From contig OU452229.1 in NCBI GenBank assembly GCA_911728455.2, forward strand, positions 10,269,642-10,333,641: 64,000 nt of DNA. The letters run 5' to 3'. A program made the position numbers and the translations under genes. The notes under the pieces were generated by a model that was given only the letters and a program-made list of their open reading frames with translations, did no database searches and was not told where the DNA came from. Shown here one piece after another: positions 37,266-51,600 of this stretch. The stretch comes from Marthasterias glacialis. Its lineage: Eukaryota; Echinodermata; Asteroidea; Forcipulatida; Asteriidae. Position 1 is the stretch's first letter. Each line of letters opens with the position of its first letter.

Positions 37266-38110
37266 GTTGCATAAAGCTCGTATCTCTCGCGCAATCTTGT
37301 TGCACTGAACAAGGTCATGTCTCATCCTGCAACATCGTTGCACTGACCTTGTTGCACTGAACAATGTCATATCTCATCATACGACCCTGTTGCCCCGAAC
37401 AAGTTCATATCTCATCATGCGACATTGTTTTACTTAAATTTTGCTGCACGCAGCAAGGTCGTATCTCACTCCATTGGTTTTTTCCTATCATCGTAAAGTA
37501 TCAAACAAAGATGAACGACAAAAAATAAAGTTTGCATTAAGCTCGTATCTCATTATGCTATATTGTTGCTCCGTACAGGGTCATATCTCATCATACGACG
37601 AAGTTCATATCTCATCATGCAACATGGTCATATCTCATTATGCGACCTTATTTCACTGAATAAGGTCATATCCCATCGTGCTATCTTGTTACACTGAACA
37701 AGGTCATATCTCATCATGCGACCCTGTTGCACTGAACAAGGTCATATCTCATCATACGACATTGTTTTACTTAACGTGGTCATATCTCTTCATGCGACCT
37801 TGTTGCACTGAACAAGGTCATATCCCATCGTGCGATCTTATTGCACTGAACAAGGTCGTGTCTCACCATGCAACATCGTTGCACTGACGTTATGACATAT
37901 TGCACTAAACAAGGTCATATCTCATCATGTGACCTTGTTGCACTGAACAAGGTCATATCTCATCATACGACCCTGTTGCACTGAATAAGTTCATATCTCA
38001 TCATGCGACAATGTTTTACTTAACATGGTCATATCTCTTCATGCAACATCGTTGTACTGAACAGGGTCATATCTCATCATGCAACATTGTAGCACTGACA
38101 TTATGATTTA
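37265..38110. repeat. Expanded 38-bp tandem repeat array (about 20 units)
   Basis: Repeated TCATATCTCATCATGCGACC followed by TTGTTGCACTGAACAAGG, with point changes and shortened units. It occupies the place in the B-C intergenic region that corresponds to the short arrays elsewhere. Confidence 0.8.
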
Positions 38111-38326
38111 TTCAAAATATTACAGCCTGTTTTCATAATAAACCTTGGTAAAAAAATACTCGCATCAACCAGTGGGTTGGGGTGTTAAACTCACCGCTCA
38201 TGCCCATCCCCAATCCATCCGATCAAAGTCTCGATAATGCATACATTCCATTCATTCTAAAATGTTTATTTAATATAATAATTATGTCATTTTGATTTTT
38301 TTTTTCGCAACAGACATTTTGTTTGC

Positions 38327-38572
38327 TACGGAGCACCTAAGGGGACAGGTGAAAAAAAAGGTAACGAAATAATAATTCGGGGTAACGAAACAATAATTCG
38401 AGGAAACGAACTAATATTTCGAGGGAACGAAATAATAATTCGAGGGGACGAAATAATAATTCGAGGGGACGAAATAACAATTCGAGGGAACGAAATAATT
38501 TATTTATTTATTATTATTGGGTTTTTTTACACTTTGAGTTTTGTTTTCACCTGTCCCCTTAGGGGCTCCGTA
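38327..38572. mobile_element. 246-bp fold-back element with internal 21-bp tandem repeats
   Basis: Terminal inverted repeats of about 28 bases (TACGGAGC..CTAAGGGGACAGGTG and complement) enclose several copies of a 20-21 bp unit around GGGAACGAAATAATAATTCG. It is flanked by GTTTGC on both sides (38321-38326 and 38575-38580), extendable to 8 bases with one mismatch. Paralogous sequence near 16285 and 59845 lacks the element, giving an empty site. Confidence 0.8.
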
Positions 38573-39111
38573 TAGTTTGCGGTACAAAGTTCCGTGACAG
38601 AAAAGAAAAGTACATACCCTAACAATAGGCCTAACGAATCCAGATCATTCTAGTGTAGCATTCTTTGGAGGCCATGGCTACGGTTTTACGTAGTCAAATT
38701 TTATGTGTTATTATAGACCAAAATAAATATTTACTTTAATTGTATAAAATGGTATGAGTCTAACCTTACGCTGTTTATGTTACATGTATTGTTACTCAGT
38801 TATGCAGTGAGCCCGCATGTAGATATGATCAAACTTTGTCCCACTTAATGGAGTGCTGAAGGAATTTGAGTTTCTTCATGGTTTTTTCTCTAACCTTGCA
38901 CTTCTCAAGTTCAAACCAGGGTTACCTTTGAGCAGTTTACCAGTGAAATGCTGATGGTGTGTAAGAGTAATATCAAACGAGGAATAAGTACATTGATAAT
39001 TTACACCATTAGTTAGTGATCCATAGTAAGAGGTGATTTTATATTGTATTGGATTGTACTGATCGTGTTTAATGTTACTTGCCAGTGGCTGATGTATATG
39101 AAAAATTCGAA

Positions 39112-39295
39112 CAGTGGCGTACCAGAGGGGCAGAGGAATGGAGACCCTCCCACCCTGCTCAGACCCCTTTCTCCCCCTTGCTCATGATATAGAAAACACA
39201 CACACAAATGAATGGTCTGATGGTCTAAGTACCCCCATATTATGTCTTTGCCCCGCTCGCTCCCCAAATAGAAGTGACTGATTACGCCACTGGGG
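39112..39295. mobile_element. MITE-like element with AGTGGCGTA ends
   Basis: CAGTGGCGTACCAG at the left and ATTACGCCACTG at the right form short inverted ends around about 160 bases without a gene. Confidence 0.5.
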
Positions 39296-42072
39296 CGGAG
39301 GTAACCCCTCAGAAATGTTACCCATCGGCCACCTGGTTTTGTGGCCTACTGGTTCAGTTACCGCCCAGTCCTTCAATCTGTAGATGACTTTCATCTCTCC
39401 CCAAAACCATTCCACCATCCTGTCAAAGTGCTTTCTGGATTCGCCCATTCTTCACCTGTTATAAGTCCATGCCATATCAGTGCCCATTGATTAATTGAGG
39501 GACCTGAGAAGGAAATTTCTCCCTGGTCCTTTGTCATGTTTGGCATTTTCGAGTTTAGGTGGACCCTGTCCTCTCCTCTTCATAATAGTATTCCCTCTTT
39601 AGTGGACAACACTTTAACTGCTCATTTGGATAACAGCTTTCCCCAGGATAAACAGACTTAGTTCTCTTGACTCATTGCTGGACCGTTTCTACGTTATATG
39701 AATATCCCTTCCCTTCTTAATTTAACGAGAACATTTTTAGAAAGCCCGTGATGGGGCTCTTGAATCATCCAGCCCTTCTCCCTCATCTACAACTCGTGTA
39801 CAAACTTGCTAACTTTGTAAATAATTGGCATTGTGAGAGGATAATGTCATCGATGACGTGTTGCTTCGGTGTGTAACCTTCATACGTCATGTTCGTACTT
39901 TTCCCCAATGTATAATTATAGTACACCCGTAAAGTGAAATCGAAATATTAGCAAACATTTCTGAGACTAATTACAGTTTGTTTTTGTTTTTTGCCTGGGG
40001 GGGGGGGGGGGGGAACGGGGAGTACGTGCCCCCAAACTGACGTCCGTGCCCCCCCCCCCCCGGTGCCAACCCCCGGTGCCCCCCAAAAACTCCCTAATGA
40101 GCAATCCTACAATAACGTGAACAATTCAAAGAACACTTACCAAGTTCGCGCTTTATGCGTGGGACCTTTCAACCAGTCGGAAGTATATCTCAACTGCATT
40201 ACATTTACACAAGCGTGTTTTTATATTTCATACACCTACCGTTTTAAATTCAAGTGATTGGTTCTTGATGCGTCCCACGGTTTTGAGCACACGTGACACA
40301 CCCCTAGTTGCTTTTGATTGTGTTACATGGTGGCGTGACTATGTTGGGCGAAGTGGAGGATATAATGTTGACATATTGAATGAGCGGCTGCGAAGGATCT
40401 TTTGGAGGGTGTATGTTGAAAAACACATCCAGTGTGTGCAACAAGCTAACGGCATCGATCAATTTTATGGACGAAAAAAAGTTGTTCAGTTGCGTAACTA
40501 AGGGGGGGGGGAGGAATGGGAGTACGTGCCCCCCCCCCCAACTGACGTCCGTGCCCCCCCCCCCATGTCCCACCGTTTCACCCTACCATTTGAAATCTGT
40601 ACTTTTGAGATTAAAAATTACCAGAATAAAATGTTACATTTCATGAGCTTTTATTTAGTAATTTCAATGTTTTTAAAAGTATTGTTGTATTATTTACACG
40701 CACAATGTATTTTGTTATACCTCAACATGTGAGAAGAGCGATGAAAAGGGGCTTGTTTAGAAAAAAGTACAAACGGAAATTACAGTTTCAATTGGCCTAA
40801 AGTGCCCCCTAGGAAAAATGGTGCCCCTCCCCCTTTGTGTCCCCTTAAATGGTACCGTAGTTACGGCGCTGAAGTTGGTATAAAGGAGATTGAACTACTA
40901 GACTTTGTGTTGTACTCAACGAATTGTTGGTACCGTGTTCTTATAATAAACATCGTGGACGGGAAAATTCTGGGGGTCGATGAGTCACAATGTGAAAAAG
41001 TGGGGGATAAGCTTATCTCATGCAACCCCCATCCCCTCGTCCGATTTACGCCCGCGATGTCAAACTGTATACAAGTTCGATGATTTAAAATCGACACAAT
41101 ATTAAGAGCATGAAATTAACTGCGAATCAGTAAAACAGTTGGCGAGTGAATTACACCTCATCCATACTTGGCGATTATTAGAGGCTATGTGTTTGGTGCC
41201 AAAATGAATAACATTTAGACTTGTTGAACCGGGGACCGTTTCCATTAAGCTGAGGGATGTTGGGGGGATTGGAAGGGTGTTTGTTGGTTGTAGTGTTATA
41301 GGGTTAGGGTTAGGGTCAGTTTTTTTGTTACGAACTCAGCAGTTATGGGGCGCTCCCTGCTTACCGTAAGCAATACATAATGTATAATCTCATTTTTGCA
41401 GATGGTTAAGACGGCAATGCAAGACCAACTTGGAGTACGAAAGTGCTCCATCAAATATTCGTGATTGGTCTTGAAAATACATTAATGCTTGTGTAATTTG
41501 TCTGATATAACAACCACATGTGCTTGCTCTGTGTAAAAGAGCTTGAGAAAAACTGGCGTTCGGTAAAAATGCATTCAGCATTTTTGTACGCATTCGTCTC
41601 AACGAGACGAAAAGGAATTCTGGATCTTATTTTATTCATTATACTAAACAAATAAACTAAACACCTGCTAAATCACAATCCCAAGGAAAAAAGGATTGCA
41701 TAACCGGCATAGCAAAGATGAAAAAAGTACTTCCCAGATTACCAGATTACACATCATGATTAACTAAAATACTCTTTTAAGTATTAATTTGATATTGTAC
41801 ATAATGTTTATAACTATTTTATCACCATTCAAAACCCATTGTATTCTGCTCTTTTTGAAATAACTATTTACATACAAATAAATGTGCTCTATACAGTTGT
41901 CATTCCCAAAGAGGGTTGGCGTAAGACACTCCCCTTCCTCAACCGTTGAATTAAACATGCGCGTGATTAACTCGTAATAACCAGAGGGAGGAGGTGATGG
42001 GTAACACGCTGATAGACCGCAACCATTACGAGGTCCTCTAACTGCTATCAAACCCAAAACTGCAAACTAAGG

Positions 42073-42350
42073 GGAGACTTTCGAGACGTTAGCGGGCGCC
42101 CCAGTGAGCGGTCCTTTTTCTATAGAGAGGTTGCATTACCCCGGGAAAAGTTCGTTTCGCAGCCATGTTGGGTACAGCCATGTACAAACTCAATGGCTGG
42201 CGCGTCGTCTGCTGATTTATTTCCAGCGTCCGTTTGTGCACGCAGCATTAAAAAAGGGTCTCGGTTGACGTCACGTGAAACCTCTCTATTGTTCTCATAA
42301 TAAAAAGGGACCGTCTTCCTGGGGCGCCCGCTAACGTCTCAAAACTCTCC
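42073..42350. mobile_element. 278-bp inverted-repeat element just beyond the gene C 3' end
   Basis: GGAGACTTTCGAGACGTTAG..GGGCGCCCCA at the left pairs with TGGGGCGCCCGCTAACGTCT..ACTCTCC at the right, about 35-45 bases per arm with few mismatches. It lies about 330 bases downstream of the gene C stop. Confidence 0.7.
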
Positions 42351-42501
42351 GAATCCGTCCTACTTTTATACATTGGTAAGCGCAAAATAATTATCAATCA
42401 CAGAAAAGTCTTGCTGAGAGAAAACTGGGTAACCAGTCAAAATGACATATTACAGTTTACATTGTCGTGACTGGTGTTCGCGAACTACTTAGCTTAGCAT
42501 T

Positions 42502-42507
42502 TTTATT
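42502..42507 (-). promoter_or_regulatory. Candidate poly(A) signal of gene C
   Basis: AATAAA on the minus strand about 175 bases after the gene C stop. A variant ATTAAA (42661-42666) lies only about 20 bases after the stop and is an alternative. Confidence 0.35.
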
Positions 42508-42682
42508 TGTATTCTTATATTTTGCTTAACAACATTTTTTTTTCTGCTCAAGCCCAAGCCAATTTTAACATGCTAAACAAAGTTAATTTACTAAGTAATT
42601 TGAAAGCAGGGCACTCGTCGCAATAATAGGCTGTGCTAACCAGTTGTTATGCCTAACATCTTTAATGAAACTCAACCCAGGC

Positions 42683-45600
42683 CTAAAAAAGCGAGGCCAT
42701 CCATTGCTTCGTTTGTTCTGCACTGTTTGCCATCCACCGTATGTTCACCTTCGTTGATACAATGGCCGGCTTATAGGCGTACTGCAAACCGCCAAGATGA
42801 TGGTTTTCGCCAAAGTCCAGCAACTGCAAAAATAATCATAGCTGTAAATAGTAGCAATGCTACTTGCAATAGACTGTGGACGTCAAGGTGGCTACTGTCG
42901 GTCCAGCCCCTTTTGGGAGTCAAATTGCAGGTACAAAATATAGAGCGAATCTAACCACCAACGCGTCGTCTGAAATGAACACTGCACAATTGAACAAGGC
43001 CAAACCAATATTTATCGTGCCATGAAGTCAGGTATGAATGGGGTCACTAGACTGTGAATGGTTACCGACTATTTCAAGAAAGAAGAAAGACGATTGCTGA
43101 AGGTGCGTTCTAACATCATTCCAAACACACAAAACAAGCTTCGTCGTCATTTAGTGTAGTCATAATCAATAGATTGCGGCCCCCCCCAAAAAAAAAAAAA
43201 AGAAAAAGTATTTAAAGGTTAACGGAGCAAAGTCGGGTTCATTATTGGTTTTTACCTCTTGTAGTTCCTCTTGGGTGTTGAAGTAAGATGTGATCTCCTC
43301 GAATATACTTGAAAGCACAGGCAGTCGAGTCCCGCTAAACCTGTCGGGATGTACGAAATCAAATCAAAATATCGTTGAATACAATTAAGACGGAGTAATC
43401 ATTAAGTGGTCAAAGTGAAAACACGACTGAACTGGTCATTCTCTTTGATCGTGCAAAATAAGATCATTATTGTTTTGCTTTGTTTTAATTTTGGCAAAGT
43501 CTCGCCAAAGCGCTCTTACATCGTGTAAACTTCCTCCCAGTTGTCGCGGATGAAGTCCCAGGCATCCTCGTACCTGTCTGGATTTTCGGCCACGCCCATC
43601 AAAATAAGTCCAGCGTCTTCAGGGCTGAAAGTAGTTTTATCCAACAGTGACTCCAAGTAGCTAGACGAATAATGAAAACATTCATCAAGTAATTTATTTC
43701 ACTTTGTAATATTGATCAGGTCATACGCCTATTATCTTAAATCATAAACTGGTTTATTGTGTAGTCTAAAATGCACCAGTGATCTGTGTAAACATTGTGC
43801 TCAACATTGACGGGCTCGGTTGGTCTCCAGTTGCTTGTCTTTCAAACCTCTTCACTGGTATGCATCTATCCCTGGACAATATTTCACCACAGCTTATTTC
43901 GATTGCTGCAACTGAAATAAGCCCAATATGAACATGTTCAAAATCCCCTAATAAGCATGAACGGTTTTTCTTGTTTTCGCTAACAGGTGACTATCAAACT
44001 TGATGAATATTGTCCTATGGTTTTTTTTTCAACTGTGTGTATATTGAAAACTAGAAGATAAGAATGAATTCCCTCCCCAAAACCAATGAGCTTACTTTCC
44101 GTTTTTTGTTTTGTTTTGTTTTTGTTATTTTTTGTTTGTTATAAAATACCTTAGTACACGAGAACTCTCCCTCGAACACGTGAGGGCGCTCATCCACCGG
44201 GCACGCTCTTGTTTGTCATTGGTTGTCTGCATCATTTCCCATCCAAAGTCCCACTCTGATTGGCCACCATAACGAATGCCGCTACAATACACAGCTGACC
44301 TCAGGTTTGGGGAAAGTCTGTCAAAATGAAACATTGAATAAGTGAAATGGAGAGCTGAGATGCTGCCAACGAAAAGTGACTGTTCTTTGTTCCTGAAATT
44401 GGGAAGATGACCTTCAGGTGTATCGTAACTTTTTGTTAAGCTTCGGAGGCAAATCTGCCCTTGTTAATATACTAATTTAGAAATTATATACTTTTTATGT
44501 ACTGAACTCACGTGTTTAGATCAGGATTGTCCATCAATTCCTTGAACTGAGTGATTGCTTTGGCAACACATCGAATGTTTCCATAGAGACAGGCTGTAGA
44601 TGTAATATCAATCTGCCTCTGTGATCCCCGCCCCAGTCTGGTGAAAGACAGCAACTATGTTTTTTTCAAAGGTTTCAGTTTTTAGGAAGTTAAGCGTGTA
44701 TGGCTTACATCCTTTAAATTACAAAAGAATGGCGCAGGTTAGTAACAGTTATCAAAAATTCTCAACACTTTTTATCTTTTTAACACTATATCCTTTGGGC
44801 TTATGGCTCTGTCAGTATTTTTCTGAAAACATGCTCTTTTAGTAAGGGGATCCATCATTCAGGTAGACGCAGCCTAAGCCAGAGCCGGAGCCGGAGCCAT
44901 TGTTTCGAAAAGGGGTCTACGTATCAAGCGAAAAGTCACACTGTTAACAGCTTAGCCAGCGTACTCCCTGATACTAGTGGTTATGAATGCATAAGAGCGA
45001 CCACTTAAGTTTTCTATTTGTTAAGGTAACATCACTTTCGATGGTGCCAGTAAACTAATATTAAATGCATTGAGATTACAGCAACTATGGTGCATTTTTT
45101 TCTGTATTTTAGAAACTAATACAAATCTGGAACACAGAAAAATACGGCCCTTCTCGGCTTGTTCATGTAAGTTACGCTGGTGCCCCTGATCATGATCGGG
45201 GCTGTTGTCGCACGGGGACCAGTGAATGTGCGTAGGAAACGTTCGAGGGCAAAGACACCAGACCAGCAGGGGCTTGATTTCATGGCTTAGCTTACCGCGG
45301 AATTCTGTGCTCACGGTAATCTTTCTCAGCGTAAAGGTATGCTTATTAATATGAGGTAGGCACGATCACAAGCAAGAATTCCTTTCAAAAATTGGGCCTA
45401 GCCCACCACCATTCATCAGCCTACCTTGCTGCTGGTACGTCTGAAAACACGCTTTCATCCCAACCCGACTCGTCATACAGTGGCTGGACTAAGCTCTGCA
45501 TGTAATTCTGCCATTATCAATTATGAACAAAGAATTGAAGACAATTACACACGGATTATGGAATGTAATATTTCTATATTTCTATTTCGTACCCATGCAG

Positions 45601-48600
45601 AACATTAACCTATGTTAGTTTACATATAAAGCCAAAACAATAATATGGGCCTTATCATCATTGTTCAGAACACCCGGGTTTGAATGCGTACATTCCTGTT
45701 GGTACGTGGGCGTTTTAACTCTTCATGCAAGGTAGTGTTACATGGTGTTAACTGAAACAACCCAAATTTCTGTTTGTCTAAATGGAGCATTCTCTGTTTC
45801 AAATAGTGTCCAAATATTAATTCTTGATCACTCCAGACTTGTATCAGCCAAAACTAAAACTTGAACTTGCCCAGAGTGTGTGTCTGCAAACACACCCTCA
45901 ACAAACCCTTGCAACAGATCCGGGTCAAATTTAACCAATGATCTTAGAGTACATGACAGACTCGTCGCATTGGTACTTCTCAACATATTGGCAGCGTTTG
46001 ACACCATTGATCACCGAATCTTACTTCATCGACTTAAGATACTTGGGCTTTGATGGTACAGTTCTAGATTGGTTTGAATCTTACATCACAGACAAATTTT
46101 AATGTGTACAAATCAATAACAATGTGCTAATTTAACACCATCAACTCTGCTTCGTGGTGTTCCACAAGGATCTGTTCTCAGACTGGTGCTGTTCTCCATC
46201 TATACAATCCCTCTTGGACAGATTCTATGCAATTATATAATCTTCACTATCACCTTTATGCCGATGACACACATATCTATAATTCGTCTAATCCAAACCA
46301 ACCTGAAGCAGAGTCTGCACTGTGTTGCATTGAATGTCATCGATGAGATTCGTGATTGAATGTCCAGTAACTTCTTAAGATTAAACGATGATAAGTCCGA
46401 GTTGATCATTCTTGGCTCTAAACTACATCGTAATAAGGTACATATTCCTCGTCTTCGCATTGCCGTCTCTCATACCACTTTTTCTACTAAAGTACGCAAT
46501 TTGGGCACCACATTTGACAACGTGTCTTTTCAGGATCGTATATCTCCAGTCACTAAAGAGCTCTTCGCACCACCTTCGTAACCTTGGTCTCATCAGAAAG
46601 TGCTTAACTGAAGAAGCTACAGAGCATCTTATTCATGCCTTTGTAACTTCCCAACTTGACAAGAGAAACTCTCGTCTTTATTGTCTCCCTGATAATCAAC
46701 TGAAACGTTTGTGTCGCCTACCGCTAGAATTGTAACCCGGTCTAACGTTAAAAAACACTTCAAACCGATCCTGAAAGATCTACATTGGTTACCCATTAAT
46801 GACACAATCGTCTTTAAGATCCTTGTGCATGTCTATCGCTCATACGACACTTTACCATCATATCTTTCAGAAGGACTTTAACCACATCATTCCTATCGTT
46901 TACTTCTGCTGCTCCTTCATTGTGGAATCATTTACCGGATCAAATTAAACTTTCTCCATCACTGGCTTTGTTAAAAACTTCCCTCAAGACTAAGTTAAAG
47001 GAGGACTTCTTAATACAGTTTCCCCCACTATTGATCTGAGGCTGCGCCATGGGAATCTTTTAGCATTATAAATGTTCATGTTATTATTATAAATAAGATG
47101 GCATTTTACCTTGATAGATGAGGAGGAAGGTCCTCTTTCACTTTTCAAAAGCATCTTCACAAAGTAGGACGACGTTGAGATCACGGCTCTTCGGGTAAAT
47201 GGAGATGACATCATATATGTTGAGAAGTTCTGGTAGATCCAGTCAGGGATGACCTCGGCTTTCGACAAGAGGAATGTCTCGTCAATCAAACCAACCGAGT
47301 TCTCCTCGCTGAACACCTACATGTGTACACATTTTTGTTTTTTCTTTGAGCGAATTTTGAAAGACGATAAAAAACATACAAAAACCGACAGTAAACTAGT
47401 CTGGTCCCTATATAATGAGGAGAGAACTTTGCCTCACCCAGATTACGGTCCGTGGGTGATGTAGAGATAGACTTGATGATTTTCACATTCCCGTATAGCT
47501 ACTTACCTCCGATTCGTCAACTTTTTAGTGTTTTGCGTGAAATTATTGATGGCCATGCCTTTTTACTCTGAAATATCATTTTCCAAATTTTAAAACTATG
47601 ACAATTCAAGGTATTTACCAAATAAGTCAGAGTTTAAAATGTCGTTTTTAATTGTGTCAAGTCTCCGTGAATTGTAATAAACCATAGGGTTACCTTACCC
47701 CTGGGTCGGTGGCAGCTTGGTCAAGGAGACGTTGCCAGTTGTCGTCTTCGTAATTGACGATGTAAAAACCAACCATCTTAGCGTTGGCAAGGTACCAGTC
47801 ATCAGATGCAGCAGCGCCCGGTAGAGTAAAATAGGCTACAGATAAGTTGAAAAATCACAGCAGATGAAAATGTATTCAAGCACAACACCCCAGTTGTGTA
47901 AGGGTGGCTTAAAAGCTACATCATAGACTTAAAGAAATTACTAACATCGAATTCCAGGACAAACTAGTCCAAGTATTATGGTTAACCGTGATCAAAATTT
48001 ACCTTTTTCCCGTTTTTTAATTATGTTGTAAACAAAACTAAAAAAGAACTGCGTCTTTAAGTAACGAATATTAAAGTCATGATGAGATCTGGTTGGATCA
48101 GTGGTTTCTTTCCCTGCCATTCATCTCTGTGGACTAAGGTTCGAATCCCACCTCGTACCCGAGGATTGGGTTTTCAGTCCCTTCCTAATTGCGTGTTTTT
48201 TTCTCTGTGGTTTAGTGTTTTTCTCCCGCATCTTAAACCGATAATTTACTCTTGCTTCCTTTTTTATTGTCATTGGCGCTTGCGCTCTTTGACAGAAGAA
48301 GAAGGGAAAAGGAGGAAAAAGGTTTATTCACAGCAAAATTCAGACATGCTATCTGGACAGACTCTTGCAAGCAGTTCTCAAGGGGGGAAAAACATTAAAT
48401 TCAGTCGCAAACTTCATGTATTGATGCGTTGTCAATCTAAACAAAATTACAATAATAAAAATAAACAAGAGAACAATTTTTGGCCCGCATTTTGTGTGAT
48501 TCTGGTCGTTTTAAAAGAAATAATTCATACCTAGGCGGAGAAAAAGTAGAAATCAAGCTTCACTTACTATATTGTTCCGTTGGTTCCATCCATACTTGTT

Positions 48601-51600
48601 CCGGTTTGTCATACTGATCCGCCGGTCCGGATTTATACGCGTACGTCAGCGGAACATGCCACTTATTTCTACGGTAAAAAAGGGTAATTCGAATGGTATA
48701 GCCTTTATTTATTTACATCATAAGTTTACCAATTAAACAGGGAGGTTAGCATCCCCACTGATGTATAAATAAAAGGCCTTCACTGCTGTTTTGCATTTCT
48801 AGGTCTAGATGGTAAGCGCCTGGGTCCCATTCACTTATTGGAATGTATTTTATTCTGCATCTTATTTGGGGGCTGAGGTCTCACTTGTAAAGTTCATCAT
48901 ATTATGGGATTTTTCATTGGATTCTTTAAGAACTGTTTCTGCGTTGTCAGGAATTAAAGTATACTTTATGTAGGCTTTTGGAAATGCTTTCTAAAGACCT
49001 TACCCGGAGTCTTCAAGTGTTCCGTTTTCTATGATTTGTAAGAACTGTTTCTGTGTTGCCACAACGTCCTGTCCGGTTCTTGTCAGAGTGATCAGAGGGA
49101 ATCCTGGCTGAAGGATCCATGTGTCCATGATTTTCTTCACGTCGTGTTTCCCGACGTTTTTATCCGCCTGCACAGAAATGAAAATTACATTTAAAAAAAT
49201 AAATGAATAAGAAATACATCTTTGGAATCTTTCTACACCAGAAAATTATTATCCTGTCTTTCTGAAGCTTTTTCAATTGACCCTGGGGATCGTGAAATGT
49301 CAGGCACGTGACACATATTGTTTTGTAACCCCACATGGCTGCTCGATAACATTGTGACGTCATTCTGGGAAGAGTCTGTTAAACTCACTTTTTCTAGATT
49401 CTTGTTTTACAAAAGCAATTCCATACAAGAATTGGTCTTTTGAGTATGCACCCATATTTTCCTCGGCCTTATTTATGTTTGTACATTTTGCAATATAGAC
49501 ATTTTCAATGTTGAGATTAATGAATTTATGAACTTAGGCCACGCCCGAACCAAAAGACTTCGGCTACGGCTATCCGTTGGCTGCAACGTCCACATTGAAG
49601 GATAGAACCATTATTCGGCCACATAGCCACCGAAGCCATTTCAGTCGGACACGGTCTGACGCGCAAAGTCTGGTCATCTTGAGGGAACGAGATTATTACG
49701 TCATGGAAACGAGGTGAAACCTCGTGCCAGAAAAGGATGTAATACGAGGTCTAGTTTCAATCAGATACTTAATTAATTCTCATGAGTTTAAAACTTATTT
49801 GTGCCATCACTATGGTGGCGGTAATTAGTTTAACGGCATCAAATACCCACGTAGGTCAGTTCGTCCCATAGATGATCCGTATTGGCATTCTTGTAGGCTC
49901 GATCCTTGAGGTAGTTTCTTATACCTTGGTTGAAGACATCGAGGGTCAAGAAATGCTCCATCATCCAGAGGAGAGACCCTCCCTGTGAGAAAAACAAACT
50001 TCAGAAATTTGGGTAGGATTTGTGTTGAAATGCAATCGTAAACAATTGAACAGGAATTTTGTAATTCATGTTTTATCGGCCGCAAGATTTATCACACACA
50101 GGGGCTCATTATCATAATTTGTAAATAACGGGGTTAGTTTATCCATTTTGATTGGTCGAGTGGAGATCACGTGGTCATGTTTAAACGTTAAACGATGTAG
50201 AGATACGATTAAAAGCGTTCAAACATGGGAGAGGAAATAAAGTCAAACAAGAGGGCACTGTCAGACGATTGCGCAGAGCGCACAAGTTTGACGGCCCAAT
50301 CGATCTCTACTTAGACTGACAGTATTAATGAAGGTCAGTGTGGTAACAAGCAAAAATGGCTCGCTTAAATTTGAAACGTGCGCGATGAACTATACTTTGC
50401 GAAGTGATAATATGAGGCTAAACTGCCAGCTTTGTTCTCAATTTTTAAAGAATGTTTTATGTTTTTAACGGAAAGTCAAGTATGAATAGGAATAAAAGTG
50501 TGTCGAATCGGTTTTAAACCTAGTTGTTTAACACAGTGAGGCCTAGTTCTCGATACTATACCTAGACTTCGTCGCGATAAAATTACCGAGAGCAAAGGAC
50601 TCAACGTACAACTAGTTTAAATTTTTTTTTATAAATTTATTCCTTTAGCTTTGTAGAGCCTACCTTGTTATATGATATAGAAGTAAATAAGACTTGTATC
50701 TGCACATCGCTCACGAAGACTGGTGCCTTGACAGCACGTGCAGTACCTAGACTGTCGGCACTTAAAGCTCTATAAGTTACATCGTAGTGAAAGCTTTCGA
50801 ACTGAAATAAATTGAGGGATGTTCTTTATTGTACTCACTCAAAATATTTGAGAGTTAAAGTCGTGCATAAATTAAGATTTCTGAATTCAGCAAGAAAATA
50901 GCTGACATTTTGTGCCAAGGGAAGAAAGGCACTCAATTATTTTTGAAGCTTGAGAATGTTGTCAGTGCAAACAATTTATGTATTTTAAATTGTGGGTGAC
51001 CATGGGCTTTTTCTATTCCTTGGATTAGGCTCCGGACGGCCTCAGGGCTCCGTTTGTTGCTGAAGCCCGTGCAAAATGCAAACTGCGCCAACATTGTTGA
51101 CGAAGCTGGAACCCAAAGCCTCGGCTTAGATAAATGACCCCCTCCCCCAAGGATTTAGTGTGTGAATGATTTTATATTTACTGTTCCTTTCCTCATCATC
51201 GTTGACATTGATTTTTTTCTCAGGTTTAACGTTATAATAATTGAAGGAAGTCTGCTTATTGTACTAGTCACTGTTTTTATATACGAAAACAGCAAATAAA
51301 TACAGTACACACATAATTTCAAAAATTTGACTGTTTACATATTTACAAAAAACATCTTTTCGGCTTAGTTTTTGATCCGGGAGGAATTTGTTTTCTCGAT
51401 CGTCAGAATAGGATGTGATTTCAACTGAGTCTTGAATGAGTTGATGGAAGGCGGGTTACACATGCGCAGAGGAAGCATGTTCCAGCGTGCCCTGTAGAGG
51501 AAATCAAATCAAATTGGTGCGTTTTGGAGTCTTTTTGAGAAACGCACTGTGTTTCGGAACCTTATTGGTTCTTTTGTATTTCTTGTTGAGCATCATACTT

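Larger units (their letters stand above)
32558..42682. other. B-C intergenic region
   Basis: About 10.1 kb. Parts match the A-B region in diverged form: 34720-35240 resembles 14700-15260, and 38110-38720 and 39830-40200 resemble 16080-16400 and 16680-16990. This supports descent of both from one spacer. It also holds the two-copy repeat at 33968, the expanded 38-bp array, the 246-bp fold-back element, G/C-tract repeats at 39990-40090 and 40500-40570, and the 278-bp element. Nothing was recognised in 32600-33700, 35400-35850 or 40750-42060. Confidence 0.7.

Noticed and set aside
37265-38110. Regularly spaced repeats resembling a CRISPR array
   Set aside because: The whole 38-bp unit repeats, with no unique spacers, no cas genes, and a eukaryotic context.
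41296-41316. Telomere-like TTAGGG units
   Set aside because: Only two or three units occur; this is common by chance and there is no array.
48079-48534. 151-codon plus-strand open frame
   Set aside because: It starts in a tRNA-derived SINE and runs through intron sequence. The A copy is interrupted, so it is a chance frame.
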